Assembly: GCA_944325835.1 (NCBI GenBank) | Contig: CALVBO010000008.1 | Location: 1 to 61,372, forward strand | DNA: 61,372 bases | Source of the DNA: Candidatus Gastranaerophilales bacterium | Lineage (GTDB): Bacteria > Cyanobacteriota > Vampirovibrionia > Gastranaerophilales > Gastranaerophilaceae | Direction: 5' to 3' | Shown here: one piece after another, positions 1 to 7,319 of the stretch | How positions within the stretch are numbered: the first letter of the stretch is position 1 | Layout: each line of letters opens with the position of its first letter | The notes under the pieces: generated by a model | Databases searched by the model: none | Told to the model about the DNA's origin: nothing | What the model saw: only the letters and a program-made list of their open reading frames with translations | Translations under genes and position numbers: made by a program

Positions 1-77
1 TTAAAATTGAACATTCTTTTAGTCGCAGGGATAATAATATCTTTAAATATATTTGTCTTTATTCCGTTTATTTTCAT
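1..77 (-). CDS. Possible 5' end of a gene running off the left edge
   Basis: A minus-strand reading frame starts at an ATG at 77 and stays open to base 1. It begins MKINGIKTNIF. An AGGA ribosome site lies about 8 nt upstream. No family can be named from 25 residues. It could equally be a chance open frame. Confidence 0.3.
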   Translation of the reverse strand, partial: MKINGIKTNIFKDIIIPATKRMFNF

Positions 78-160
78 GTTTGAATTCCTAATATCTTTTA
101 AAACCCGTAAATATAAATTTTGCCATTGGTATAGGGCTTGAACCAACTGTGAGAGTCCAG

Positions 161-250
161 CGCGAGCGAGCTGAGGCTGGAGCGCTTTTGCGATTGTGTT
201 GTAAACACATTAGCAAAACGCGGAATGCCGTTAAATGCGAGCGAGCAAGA
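161..250 (+). repeat. Dispersed repeat family B, copy 1
   Basis: The copy starts with GCGAGC, then GAGGCTGGAG, has a hairpin-rich variable middle (TGTGTT/AACACA and GCTTTTGC/GCAAAACG arms), and closes with GCCGTT then GCGAGC. The same order of blocks recurs at 2311-2405 and, inverted, at 20053-20170. No protein is encoded. The rest of 1-330 is AT-rich sequence in which nothing else is recognised. Confidence 0.5.
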
Positions 251-330
251 CGACCTTGGGAGTTTTTTATTGGATTTTAGCCCTTTATTGCTTAAAATTT
301 GAATATATAATGGGGTTCTATTTTCCCAGA

Positions 331-1266
331 TTAAAATAATTTCAAATTTTGGTCTGTATCTAGAAAGCTCTTTTGGTGCCCTTGTTGAATAGTATCTGTT
401 TCGTTTATTTCTCCAAGTAAAATAGGAGAACTTGGATTATGAAGTTTAAAATTCTCAAGAGCCTTTTGAGGCGTTGAGTTTGCATAACAATATTTGCAGC
501 CATTCGGACATGTATCATACCAGCCGATATCGCGTGTTTCTATACAATTACAATTCTTTCTCATCCCGTTATGTTTAAGTTTTTTAAATTTAACACCATT
601 TGCTTTGCCTAAAATATCAAGAGTCATACAACCGGAAGGATGAATTCCAAATCTTTCGTAATCGTCGCTAGTAGCACAGGTTTGAAGATAAATATTATAT
701 TTTTGTGCGATTTCTCCAAGACCACGTGCAAGAATTATTTTGTCATTTTCAGATATTGCTTTTAACTCCGGCATATTTACAGATAGTTTTTTATACATCT
801 CCACAAAACTGAAAATACACCGGTCAATGTGTCCGGACAATGCTTTTGACATACTTTCAAATGTTTCAAGATGATAATCTATTGTATATTTCCCTACTAA
901 TAGTACAGGGTCATACCGCCAGGCAATTCTGTTTTTACCGGTAATACTTTCTAATTTTAAAAGCGTTTCAATACTTTTATCTATAGCAGGTACATTGGGT
1001 TCAATATCTTTATCGTATGCTGTAATTGTATAGTGAAAATATGTATTAAATTTATCTGTAATTTCTTTCAAATTTTCTAAAATCGGTTCATAGTTTTTAG
1101 AGCAAAATACAACACAATCAACTTTGTCAGGAGTTAACTCGTATCGGGTAACTTTATTAGGATAAAAAGGGTTTCTTGAATAAACAAATCCCTCTCTAAA
1201 TCTGTTTAAAAGCCACTTGCTGTAATATTGAACTGTATCTGTTCTTCCGCCTGTATTTATTATCAT
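331..1266 (-). CDS. DUF1848 family protein
   Basis: The 311-residue protein matches the DUF1848 family over its full length, from the N-terminal MIINTGGRTDT to the C-terminal cysteine cluster DTCPNGCKYCYAN near residues 254-266. That cluster resembles iron-sulfur ligands of radical-SAM-like proteins, but the family's biochemical role is unknown. A further pair of cysteines, CNC, lies just before it. The ATG at 1266 fits the family start. The gene stands alone between repeat B and an AT-rich gap. Confidence 0.85.
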   Translation of the reverse strand: MIINTGGRTDTVQYYSKWLLNRFREGFVYSRNPFYPNKVTRYELTPDKVDCVVFCSKNYEPILENLKEITDKFNTYFHYTITAYDKDIEPNVPAIDKSIETLLKLESITGKNRIAWRYDPVLLVGKYTIDYHLETFESMSKALSGHIDRCIFSFVEMYKKLSVNMPELKAISENDKIILARGLGEIAQKYNIYLQTCATSDDYERFGIHPSGCMTLDILGKANGVKFKKLKHNGMRKNCNCIETRDIGWYDTCPNGCKYCYANSTPQKALENFKLHNPSSPILLGEINETDTIQQGHQKSFLDTDQNLKLF

Positions 1267-1490
1267 AATTGAAACGTTGACTTATTTGTTGCATAATTTT
1301 AATAAAGCAGCATGTCAAGTATATCATATTCATAATTTTATTGTTTAGTACGTTTTATATGAATAATGGCAACCACTTACCTCAAACCAACATATAAATT
1401 TGCGCACAAAATATATTTTTTGACAACCTGTTCTTATACGTTTTATTCCAGACTAAAACCTGATATCATACTGGTTATAAGGAGGGGTTT

Positions 1491-1568
1491 ATGAACTGGG
1501 TATATTTAATATTTACTCATAATCCTTGGAACAGTGGGTCTGCGCCTAGCTTAATTTTTTGTAAATAA
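1491..1568 (+). CDS. Possible 25-residue small protein
   Basis: An ATG at 1491 follows a near-perfect ribosome site (AAGGAGGGG, 1479-1487) and encodes 25 residues starting MNWVYLIF. A TTGACA lies near 1420 with TTTATT about 17 nt further on, so a promoter is plausible. The strong ribosome site is the main support; no homologue is recognised. It is the only candidate gene in the 1267-1596 gap. Confidence 0.35.
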   Translation: MNWVYLIFTHNPWNSGSAPSLIFCK

Positions 1569-1596
1569 AATATAAAAGTGGTACAATATAAGAGTT

Positions 1597-1944
1597 ATGT
1601 ATGACGAATTATTTAACAGGCTTAATAAATCGGATTTTCGACGGAAATTCAGGCTTTCGCCAAAGGACAGGCAGTATTTTGAGGAAAAAGGTTTAGAGGT
1701 CATAGAAAAGCATGCCCGTGATTTTATAGAAAAGCGTATCGCGCCGGCAAGTATTCCAAACGACGGGAAGCAAACGCCTATGCGCGGGCATCCGGTTTTT
1801 ACGGCACAGCATGCAACAGCAACCTGCTGCCGCGGCTGTATTGAAAAATGGCATAAATTCCGCAAAGGAGTCGAGCTGGAGGAGAAACAAAAAGAATATC
1901 TGGTGGACGTTATCATGGAATGGTTAAGGCGGCAAAATGTTTAG
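1597..1944 (+). CDS. DUF4186 family protein
   Basis: This 115-residue protein fits DUF4186, a small family of unknown function: FRLSPKDRQYF near residue 18, the stretch PMRGHPVFTAQHATATCCR near residue 62, and the C-terminal IMEWL. The CCRGC cysteines could bind metal, but that is inference. A TACAAT hexamer at 1582-1587 ends 9 nt before the ATG and there is no clear ribosome site, so the message probably has almost no leader. Confidence 0.85.
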   Translation: MYDELFNRLNKSDFRRKFRLSPKDRQYFEEKGLEVIEKHARDFIEKRIAPASIPNDGKQTPMRGHPVFTAQHATATCCRGCIEKWHKFRKGVELEEKQKEYLVDVIMEWLRRQNV

Positions 1945-1980
1945 ATATTGTACAGAAAAATTTTTGAAGTATAATAATTA

Positions 1981-2140
1981 TGTCCGAGAAAGACTCGCGA
2001 TAAGGAACGTGAGCGAGTCTTTTGAGTGACGTGTTAGACAGCACTCTGCCGAGCAAAACAATCCAGTGAATTGTTTTGTGAGAGGAAAGCGGGTTGACCT
2101 GCGGGAGCAGGGCAAGCAGGCGACGGAGAACTGCTTTATT
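1981..2140 (+). repeat. Dispersed repeat family A, copy 1
   Basis: Full-length copy. The left end is TGTCCGAGAAAGACTCGC and forms a hairpin with GCGAGTCT. The centre carries GTTAGACAGC. The right end is GACGGAGAACTGCTTTATT. Inverted copies with the same ends lie at 28592-28774 and 32799-32917, and fragments at 31440 and 41933. It ends 9 bp before tRNA-Gly. Confidence 0.75.
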
Positions 2141-2149
2141 TATAGAAAT

Positions 2150-2221
2150 GCGGATGTAATTCAGTGGTAGAATGCAACCTTCCCAAGGTTGACGTCGCGA
2201 GTTCGAGTCTCGTCGTCCGCT
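2150..2221 (+). tRNA. tRNA-Gly (anticodon CCC)
   Basis: The sequence folds as a cloverleaf: acceptor GCGGATG pairs with CGTCCGC (one G-T), the anticodon stem CAACC/GGTTG encloses loop TTCCCAA with anticodon CCC, the T arm holds TTCGAGT, and the discriminator base is T as usual for glycine tRNAs. CCA is not encoded. It reads GGG codons. Confidence 0.93.
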
Positions 2222-2258
2222 AAAGAAAAGACCCGTCATTAGATGGGTCTTTTCTTTA
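2222..2258 (+). terminator. Terminator after tRNA-Gly
   Basis: AAAGAAAAGACCC pairs perfectly with GGGTCTTTTCTTT around a 10-nt loop, directly after the tRNA. The A-rich 5' arm and T-rich 3' arm let it work on either strand. Confidence 0.85.
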
Positions 2259-2310
2259 GCCTGATGATAGATATGAGAACTCCTTTGGCTATGCCAAAGT
2301 CTGAGTTCGA

Positions 2311-2405
2311 GCGACCTGCGAGCAGAGGGCGGAGGAGCTTTCTTTGAAAGAAACTTTGTTGCTAAAAAGAAAGTCCGTAGTCCCGTTTACCGCGAGCAGG
2401 TCAAG
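2311..2405 (+). repeat. Dispersed repeat family B, copy 2
   Basis: Opens with CCTGCGAGCAGAGGGCGGAG and closes with CCCGTTTACCGCGAGCAGG. Between these is a hairpin made of CTTTCTTT and AAAGAAA-type arms. It sits between the intact tRNA-Gly and a second copy of that tRNA's 3' end. Confidence 0.6.
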
Positions 2406-2407
2406 AC

Positions 2408-2424
2408 AGTCTCGTCGTCGCTAA
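2408..2424 (+). repeat. Duplicated 3' end of tRNA-Gly
   Basis: AGTCTCGTCGTCGCTAA repeats the tRNA 3' end and flank AGTCTCGTCGTCCGCTAA (2206-2223) with a single-base deletion. The rest of a tRNA is absent. The pair brackets repeat B like the two sites left by insertion at a tRNA 3' end. Confidence 0.6.
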
Positions 2425-2425
2425 T

Positions 2426-2460
2426 AAAAAACCGGCAGGAATTTCTGCCGGCTTTTTATT
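2426..2460 (+). terminator. Terminator hairpin upstream of the MATE gene
   Basis: CCGGCAG and CTGCCGG form a 7-bp stem with A-rich 5' and TTTTTATT 3' flanks. Together with the tRNA remnant before it, it looks like the displaced end of a tRNA transcription unit. Confidence 0.75.
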
Positions 2461-2503
2461 AACCATTTTTCTAAAAATTCTTACTTTGTTATATAATTTT
2501 AGT

Positions 2504-3871
2504 ATGATAAAGGATTTAACAAAGGGAGCACCATTAAAATTAATCTTGCTGTTTTCGGTTCCGCTACTAATCGGAAACATATTCCAGCAATTTTATAACC
2601 TTGCGGATATCGTAATCGTCGGCAGAACACTCGGAGTACAGGCGTTGGCATCAGTCGGAGCGGTGGCACCGCTATTCTTCCTGATTATGTTTGCTATCGC
2701 CGGAATGACAAACGGGTTCGCGGTTATAACAGGACAGAAATTCGGGGCCTGCGATGTTTGCGGTGTAAGACGTTCTGTTGTCGTGTCGACAATTTTAAGT
2801 GTAGTTGTGACAATATTTTTCTCTCTGTTGTGCGCCATTGTCATGAAACCGGCATTGTTTTTGATGAATGTTCCGCAAAATATATTTCAGGATGCATATT
2901 ATTATATACAAATTTGTGTTCTGGGGCTTATTGCGGCGAATTTATATAATCTTATGGCAAGTATTTTGCGTGCGCTGGGTGATAGTAAAACCCCGTTGTA
3001 CTTTTTAATTCTCTCATCAGTTTTAAATATTTTTCTTGCGCTTCTGTTTATTTTGGAATTCCACTGGGGCGTACCGGGTTCGGCGGTTGCTGTTGTTCTG
3101 TCGCAGGCGTTTTCCGTTGTTTTATGCTATATTTATATAAAAAAGCGTTTCCCTATTTTACACCTGACGAAATCAGACTGGGTTTTTAAAAAAGAAAACC
3201 GTAAACAGGATATAGAATTTATCAAAGAGCATTTGCAGGTCGGGTTCCCGATGGCGGTGCAATTTTCAGTACTGGGTATAGGGGTTTTGATAATCCAGAG
3301 TGTTTGCAACACCTTTGGGGCTGATGTTATTGCGGCGTTTACGGCAGCGTTAAGAATTGAACAGATTGCGACAATGCCTATGATTTCATTTGGTGTTGCG
3401 GTTTCGGCGTTTGTAGCGCAAAACTTCGGGGCAAACAATATAGGCCGTGTAAGATATGGTGTCATAAAAACCTCAATAATCAACTGGATTGTAAGCATAC
3501 TTATGGCGCTTGTAATGCGTTACTGGGGCGCGGATATTGTGGGCTGCTTTATCGGTTCAGACAAAACGGCAGTCATTAAAATCGCCCACGATTACCTGTG
3601 GATAAGCACTATTTTCTATTTCTTCTTAGGGCAAATTTTTATTTTCAGAAACGCGCTTCAAGGCATGGGCAGACCGCTAATACCGTTGACATCCTCTGTT
3701 GCGGAACTTATGATACGTTCGTTTGCTGCGGTTTATCTGGCTGTAAAATTCAGTTATTTCGGAATTTTCTATGCCGGCCCTATTGCGTGGATTACGGCAT
3801 CAATAATTCTTGCTATCGGATATTTTATAAATATCAAAAAGATTATTTACAGAAAAATCGGCCAGAGATAA
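2504..3871 (+). CDS. MATE family multidrug/cation exporter
   Basis: The 455-residue polytopic protein matches the DinF/MepA branch of the MATE superfamily, Na+- or H+-coupled exporters of cationic drugs and metabolites. Twelve hydrophobic segments are visible, with the family start (PLLIGNIFQQFYNLADIVIVG) near residues 19-39 and the second half beginning near residue 236. An in-frame TTG lies upstream at 2486. I chose the ATG at 2504 because TATAAT at 2492-2497 ends 6 nt before it, so the transcript should begin at the ATG itself. There is no Shine-Dalgarno. Confidence 0.92.
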   Translation: MIKDLTKGAPLKLILLFSVPLLIGNIFQQFYNLADIVIVGRTLGVQALASVGAVAPLFFLIMFAIAGMTNGFAVITGQKFGACDVCGVRRSVVVSTILSVVVTIFFSLLCAIVMKPALFLMNVPQNIFQDAYYYIQICVLGLIAANLYNLMASILRALGDSKTPLYFLILSSVLNIFLALLFILEFHWGVPGSAVAVVLSQAFSVVLCYIYIKKRFPILHLTKSDWVFKKENRKQDIEFIKEHLQVGFPMAVQFSVLGIGVLIIQSVCNTFGADVIAAFTAALRIEQIATMPMISFGVAVSAFVAQNFGANNIGRVRYGVIKTSIINWIVSILMALVMRYWGADIVGCFIGSDKTAVIKIAHDYLWISTIFYFFLGQIFIFRNALQGMGRPLIPLTSSVAELMIRSFAAVYLAVKFSYFGIFYAGPIAWITASIILAIGYFINIKKIIYRKIGQR

Positions 3872-3898
3872 AAAAGAGCAGGTAAATTCCTGCTCTTT
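3871..3898 (-). terminator. Terminator between MATE gene and toxin-like operon
   Basis: AAAGAGCAGG pairs with CCTGCTCTTT. Read on the minus strand it is followed by a run of six T, so it chiefly ends the toxin-like operon. It may also serve the convergent MATE gene. Confidence 0.8.
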
Positions 3899-3912
3899 CA
3901 TAAATATATCTG

Positions 3913-4560
3913 CTAATAAACCGTTTCTTCATGCGGTTCAGAATATGATTTTTCATACGTTCCGGCAAGAAAATCATTGTAGGCAAGAAGTTTAACATTA
4001 CCTTTTTTATCCTCACGATAAAGCGCAATGATTTTTACAAAATCCCAGAACACAAGTTCTCTTGCGTAGGGAACTGAATCATAATTTATGATTTGTGTTT
4101 TCGTTTTTCTATCTTCCGTGTAGTATTCTTCCATTTTATCAATACTATAAGAAGTAGTAAGCATTTCCCTCAACGAACCAAATTCGGCATTACCTGTTGC
4201 CTCAACCGTATTTTCAATACGCAGACTGCTTGTTTCGCTTTTTCTGAGGGAAGATGTATGAGAAATATCAATGGTTTGATTATAGGATTTATTAGGCGCT
4301 AAAGACAGATTTCCAACCCGCTTAAGCATATAAATCGCCACTGTAAAATAAGACTTTACAAATGCTTTTTTAGCATAAACATCCGGCACATCAGCATCTT
4401 TTATCTGTCCCCATTGGTGGGTATCAACAGGGTTCATATCTGTCCTGCCAATGAGAATTTCTTCTGTAATAACATTTTTAGCAGGCATATAGTCCTGTAC
4501 TACAAAATCATTCTCCAGAACGTCCAGCCCTTTGACGGTCTGCCAGTTTAAATTTATCAT
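3913..4560 (-). CDS. Unknown protein, possible beta-pore-forming partner of the aegerolysin
   Basis: No family is recognised with certainty. The 215-residue protein has no signal peptide. Residues about 88-150 alternate polar and hydrophobic residues and are rich in Ser/Thr (TIDISHTSSLRKSETSSLRI), then a YDSVPYARELVF stretch follows. This layout recalls the membrane-insertion strands of aerolysin/ETX-MTX2 beta-pore-forming toxins, which is inference only. It is the last gene of the operon, 12 bp after the aegerolysin-like gene, with its own GAAAGGAG ribosome site. A binary toxin such as Gpp34/Tpp35 is the working comparison. Confidence 0.55.
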   Translation of the reverse strand: MINLNWQTVKGLDVLENDFVVQDYMPAKNVITEEILIGRTDMNPVDTHQWGQIKDADVPDVYAKKAFVKSYFTVAIYMLKRVGNLSLAPNKSYNQTIDISHTSSLRKSETSSLRIENTVEATGNAEFGSLREMLTTSYSIDKMEEYYTEDRKTKTQIINYDSVPYARELVFWDFVKIIALYREDKKGNVKLLAYNDFLAGTYEKSYSEPHEETVY

Positions 4561-4572
4561 ACCAGCTCCTTT

Positions 4573-4953
4573 CTATAAGGTTGTAGTAACCATAATGGGA
4601 TTTTCAAAATCATGGTTGCCATTCGGAACTTTTCTAAACCCATCCACTTTAATAATTCCGTTTGTGTCACAGGTGCTTGTATTTTTACTCTTCCAAAACG
4701 GCATGTCGACATACACAGTAAACGAGCCATAAGGCGCTTCACCTTGCTTATAAACATCTGAATATGTTACATAAAACTCAAGCCCAATTGGTTCTCCACC
4801 CGATGAATATATTGTACATACACCACTTCCGCCGGCCGGAATAGTTTCGTTTACAGAACCTTTTTTACCATACGGAATACGCAGGCTATCCAGCTTTAAA
4901 TCTCTATCAAGAGTATTTTTAATCATTAATTTATATTGCCACTTTGAGAACAT
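4573..4953 (-). CDS. Aegerolysin-like protein
   Basis: The 126-residue protein resembles aegerolysins, small beta-sandwich lipid-binding proteins that recruit pore-forming partners to membranes. The N-terminal WQYKLMIKNTLDRDLKLDSL and IPYGK match the aegerolysin opening (qWvviihN...D.ki.nL...GK). YVDMPFWKSKNT near residue 88 matches the family's YWDCPW-x-SK-x-N block, and it closes with a short beta strand. There is no signal peptide, as in the family. I chose the second ATG because AAAGGAG lies 9 nt upstream. It is the middle gene of a three-gene operon. No comparison search was possible. Confidence 0.68.
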   Translation of the reverse strand: MFSKWQYKLMIKNTLDRDLKLDSLRIPYGKKGSVNETIPAGGSGVCTIYSSGGEPIGLEFYVTYSDVYKQGEAPYGSFTVYVDMPFWKSKNTSTCDTNGIIKVDGFRKVPNGNHDFENPIMVTTTL

Positions 4954-4979
4954 ATTATCAACTCCTTTCATTTATTAAT

Positions 4980-5237
4980 TTAACGAAAAATAACGGTTCC
5001 CGCAGGAAGATTATTTTCCAAAATAGGATTAGAATGAATATTAAACTGTGGACTTCGTGTCAGGGCACCCGTTCCTGTTTGGATGTGATTCCGGCGATTA
5101 AAATCCTGTATGGCACGGTTTAAAATACTTCGCCCCACAGAGCTGGCATTTTGACCAGGATTTAACAATTTAGCATAATGCCCCCTAAGATTACCAAGTG
5201 TAACATCAACCAATGCATATTGAGCAGCAACATTCAT
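4980..5237 (-). CDS. Unknown 85-residue protein, first large gene of the toxin-like operon
   Basis: The protein is not recognised. It starts MNVAAQYALVDVTLG, has a basic middle (RAIQDFNRRNH), and ends NLPAGTVIFR. There is no signal or membrane segment. Its AAGGAGGATATTATT ribosome site is the strongest in the operon and the next gene begins 26 bp downstream. Translation upstream of the aegerolysin suggests an accessory, chaperone or immunity role, but nothing in the sequence proves this. Confidence 0.65.
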   Translation of the reverse strand: MNVAAQYALVDVTLGNLRGHYAKLLNPGQNASSVGRSILNRAIQDFNRRNHIQTGTGALTRSPQFNIHSNPILENNLPAGTVIFR

Positions 5238-5254
5238 AATAATATCCTCCTTAA

Positions 5255-5338
5255 TTAAAAAATACCTTCATCGGGAATATGCGCATAATTCCTTACTTCT
5301 ATTTTAAGGGCTGCATAAAATTTCTTCATTCCCCGCAT
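5255..5338 (-). CDS. Possible 27-residue leader or small protein
   Basis: An open frame MRGMKKFYAALKI... ends 17 bp before the 85-residue gene and would be the first cistron of the operon. It lacks a good ribosome site, so it may be a leader peptide or chance. No homology is recognised. Confidence 0.25.
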   Translation of the reverse strand: MRGMKKFYAALKIEVRNYAHIPDEGIF

Positions 5339-5384
5339 GGTTGTATGAATGGAGTATTCTAATATGTATATAAATAAGAAAATT

Positions 5385-5690
5385 TTATTTAAGAATTCCG
5401 GCTTTCATAGCTTTGTAAATCGTGTGGGCTAGTGTGAAGGCTTCAAACTTACGCATAAGGCTGCTGGCCTTTGATGTATATGAACAGTATTCCAACCCGT
5501 GCAAATTCATAGCAGCTTCAATCTCTTTTCTGGTTCTGCCCTGCGCAATTGCGTTGAGTATCTCTTTTTCAAGTTCTGTCAATTTAACTACCGGAAGGCT
5601 GTGACGTTTTCTCTCTATTGTCGAAACGTGTTCAATCGCTTTTTCTTTAATCTGTTCCACACCAATTTCTAAATTTTCTTCCGTAATCAT
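5385..5690 (-). CDS. LuxR/GerE-type helix-turn-helix regulator
   Basis: The 101-residue protein has a C-terminal LuxR-type DNA-binding domain: LTELEKEILNAIAQGRTRKEIE (residues about 37-58) is the typical opening, followed by a recognition helix region and the family's closing AHTIYKAMKAGIL. There is no receiver or ligand domain. It has a GAGAGGG ribosome site. It lies upstream of and in the same direction as the aegerolysin operon, so it may be co-transcribed or control it. Confidence 0.75.
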   Translation of the reverse strand: MITEENLEIGVEQIKEKAIEHVSTIERKRHSLPVVKLTELEKEILNAIAQGRTRKEIEAAMNLHGLEYCSYTSKASSLMRKFEAFTLAHTIYKAMKAGILK

Positions 5691-5833
5691 TAATCTACCC
5701 TCTCTTAACTACTTTACCTGTATGCGTCCAAACACCTATATGAAATCTAAAGACTTCCTAAGGTATTCTATAGAACCCCATTGTCAATCTTAAGACAGTG
5801 GATAAGCTTTTGTCAATATGTAAATATATTGTT

Positions 5834-6049
5834 ATGAACGAAAAAGAGATACTTATAACAATTGGGAATAATATTCGGGCAGAGCGTAATCGGATACGGT
5901 TATCTCAAGAGGACTTGGCTGAAAAAGTATCTCTGAGCGAAAAGCATATAAGTAAGATAGAACGCGGCAAATCGAATGCAAAAATTACAACAATCATTGC
6001 CATTATGAAGGCGCTCGATATCCCGTTTGAAGCTCTCTATAAGCTTTAA
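5834..6049 (+). CDS. Xre-family transcriptional regulator
   Basis: The 71-residue single-domain protein has a Xre/Cro helix-turn-helix: IRAERNRIRLSQEDLAEKVSLSEKHISKIERG. It is divergent from the LuxR-type gene and shares a 140-bp control region with it. An in-frame upstream start exists at 5798, but the ATG at 5834 begins the domain naturally. An AT-rich -10-like element directly upstream suggests a very short leader. Confidence 0.85.
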   Translation: MNEKEILITIGNNIRAERNRIRLSQEDLAEKVSLSEKHISKIERGKSNAKITTIIAIMKALDIPFEALYKL

Positions 6050-6143
6050 TCATCCGTTGCCGGCACGGAGGCTTTTTACCCTGCCCCGTTGGATTGCCCG
6101 AAATGCTATAGTAAAAATTTCTGTTTCGGATAAAAACTATAGT

Positions 6144-6896
6144 ATGAAAAAATTTCTGGCATTAATTTCAGCATTTATGATTTCATTTGCGCCCTGCACT
6201 TACGCGGCGGATAACATGTGTAATCCGTGTTTGCAGGAAGGCGAAGAGATTCTGCGCTGCGAACACATGTTTGAAGAAAAGGACGCAGCCAACAATCAGG
6301 TTATAATTACAAATCTTAGAAACATTATTTGTAAAGGCAATGCTTTCAAGGTTTTATTCACCTGCAAATTTTGGTCAGAATGCGCCAAGGCCGGCGACAG
6401 GGTAAATTTTGACGTGCCGGAAGCGATTTACACGCAGGAAGGCACTCTGCTTATTCCGGCCTGTTCAAAAGTTATTGCAACAGTCATAAAAATTGAAAAA
6501 CAAAGATTTCCAAATAAAAATGCAAGAGTTTATTTAAAATTTGAATGCCTTCTGCTTCCTGACGGCAGTGCAATCGCGATGTCCGCACAGCCTTTGACAA
6601 AGGACGGCGCGTTAAAGGAAGGCCCGTGGCATACTGCCGGTAAGCTTGCGGCATCAACGGTGGGGCTTGGTATAGTCGGCGCCGGTGCCGGTACAGGGTT
6701 CGCGTTTATTCCAAATCCTGCAAAACTCGGCGTCGGGTTTGCAATCGGTATTCCTGTAGGTTGTACGGTCGGGTTAATCACGGGGCTTCTGACTCCGGGG
6801 CTTAAATACCATGCAAAAGAGGGTGAGGCAATAAAAATTATTCTCTGCGAAAATCTGGAACTCTGTAAACAGAACGAAACATCGTGTGAACAGTAG
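6144..6896 (+). CDS. Secreted cysteine-containing protein of unknown function
   Basis: The 250-residue protein has a signal peptide (MKKFLALISAFMISFAPCTYAA), then a Cys-rich region (MCNPC, LRCEHMF, ICKG, FTCKF, SECAK). A beta-rich part follows with the pattern IYTQEGTLLIPACSKVIATV. A glycine-rich hydrophobic segment (residues about 170-220) may insert in a membrane. The 'gtll-IPAGs' pattern is shared with the secreted proteins at 45291 and 46091 and recalls VirB10/TrbI-type beta domains. The start is at the signal peptide rather than the upstream in-frame ATG at 6027. Confidence 0.7.
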   Translation: MKKFLALISAFMISFAPCTYAADNMCNPCLQEGEEILRCEHMFEEKDAANNQVIITNLRNIICKGNAFKVLFTCKFWSECAKAGDRVNFDVPEAIYTQEGTLLIPACSKVIATVIKIEKQRFPNKNARVYLKFECLLLPDGSAIAMSAQPLTKDGALKEGPWHTAGKLAASTVGLGIVGAGAGTGFAFIPNPAKLGVGFAIGIPVGCTVGLITGLLTPGLKYHAKEGEAIKIILCENLELCKQNETSCEQ

Positions 6897-6937
6897 GGCT
6901 GCCGCTGACGGCCGCCCGTAAACGAAAGGAAAGGACT

Positions 6938-7282
6938 ATGATTTTACTTTTAAAATGGATTTTATACGCACTTGCAATTACCTTTGTGGGCTGGCTGGTT
7001 CCGGGCATTGAAATCGGCAGTATTCAAAGCGCATTGATTATCTGCGTAATTATAGCTTTAATAAATATTTTTATCCGTCCGCTGGTTACATTTATAACGC
7101 TGCCTATTAACCTTTTAACACTCGGGCTTTTCGGGCTTGTGGTCAACGCACTGTTATTTTTACTTGCGGGTTATTTTGCACCGGGGGTAAGCATTGATAG
7201 TTTCTGGAGTGCGTTGTTAGGCTCCGTAATCTTCTCACTGCTCGGTTTAGTCATAGAATCCGCAGTAGGCGATAGAAAATAA
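6938..7282 (+). CDS. Phage-holin-like 4-TM membrane protein (PF04020/YvlD type)
   Basis: The 114-residue protein consists almost wholly of four hydrophobic helices. The family motif INIFIRPLVTFITLPINLLTLGLF lies in the middle and a second-half repeat PGVSIDSFWSALLGSVIFSLL follows. These proteins are named after a holin superfamily but are common chromosomal membrane proteins of unclear role. A GAAAGGA ribosome site precedes the ATG. It lies 41 bp after the secreted protein gene. Confidence 0.85.
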   Translation: MILLLKWILYALAITFVGWLVPGIEIGSIQSALIICVIIALINIFIRPLVTFITLPINLLTLGLFGLVVNALLFLLAGYFAPGVSIDSFWSALLGSVIFSLLGLVIESAVGDRK

Positions 7283-7319
7283 CTTTCCTTAAAAAACATT
7301 TTTTCGTATAATAAAGCTT

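Noticed and set aside
1551-1916. 121-codon frame on the minus strand
   Set aside because: It is the complement of the DUF4186 gene, with no protein-like pattern of its own.
1913-2239. 108-codon minus-strand frame over repeat A and tRNA-Gly
   Set aside because: It runs through a tRNA and a dispersed repeat; the open frame comes from the repeat sequence.
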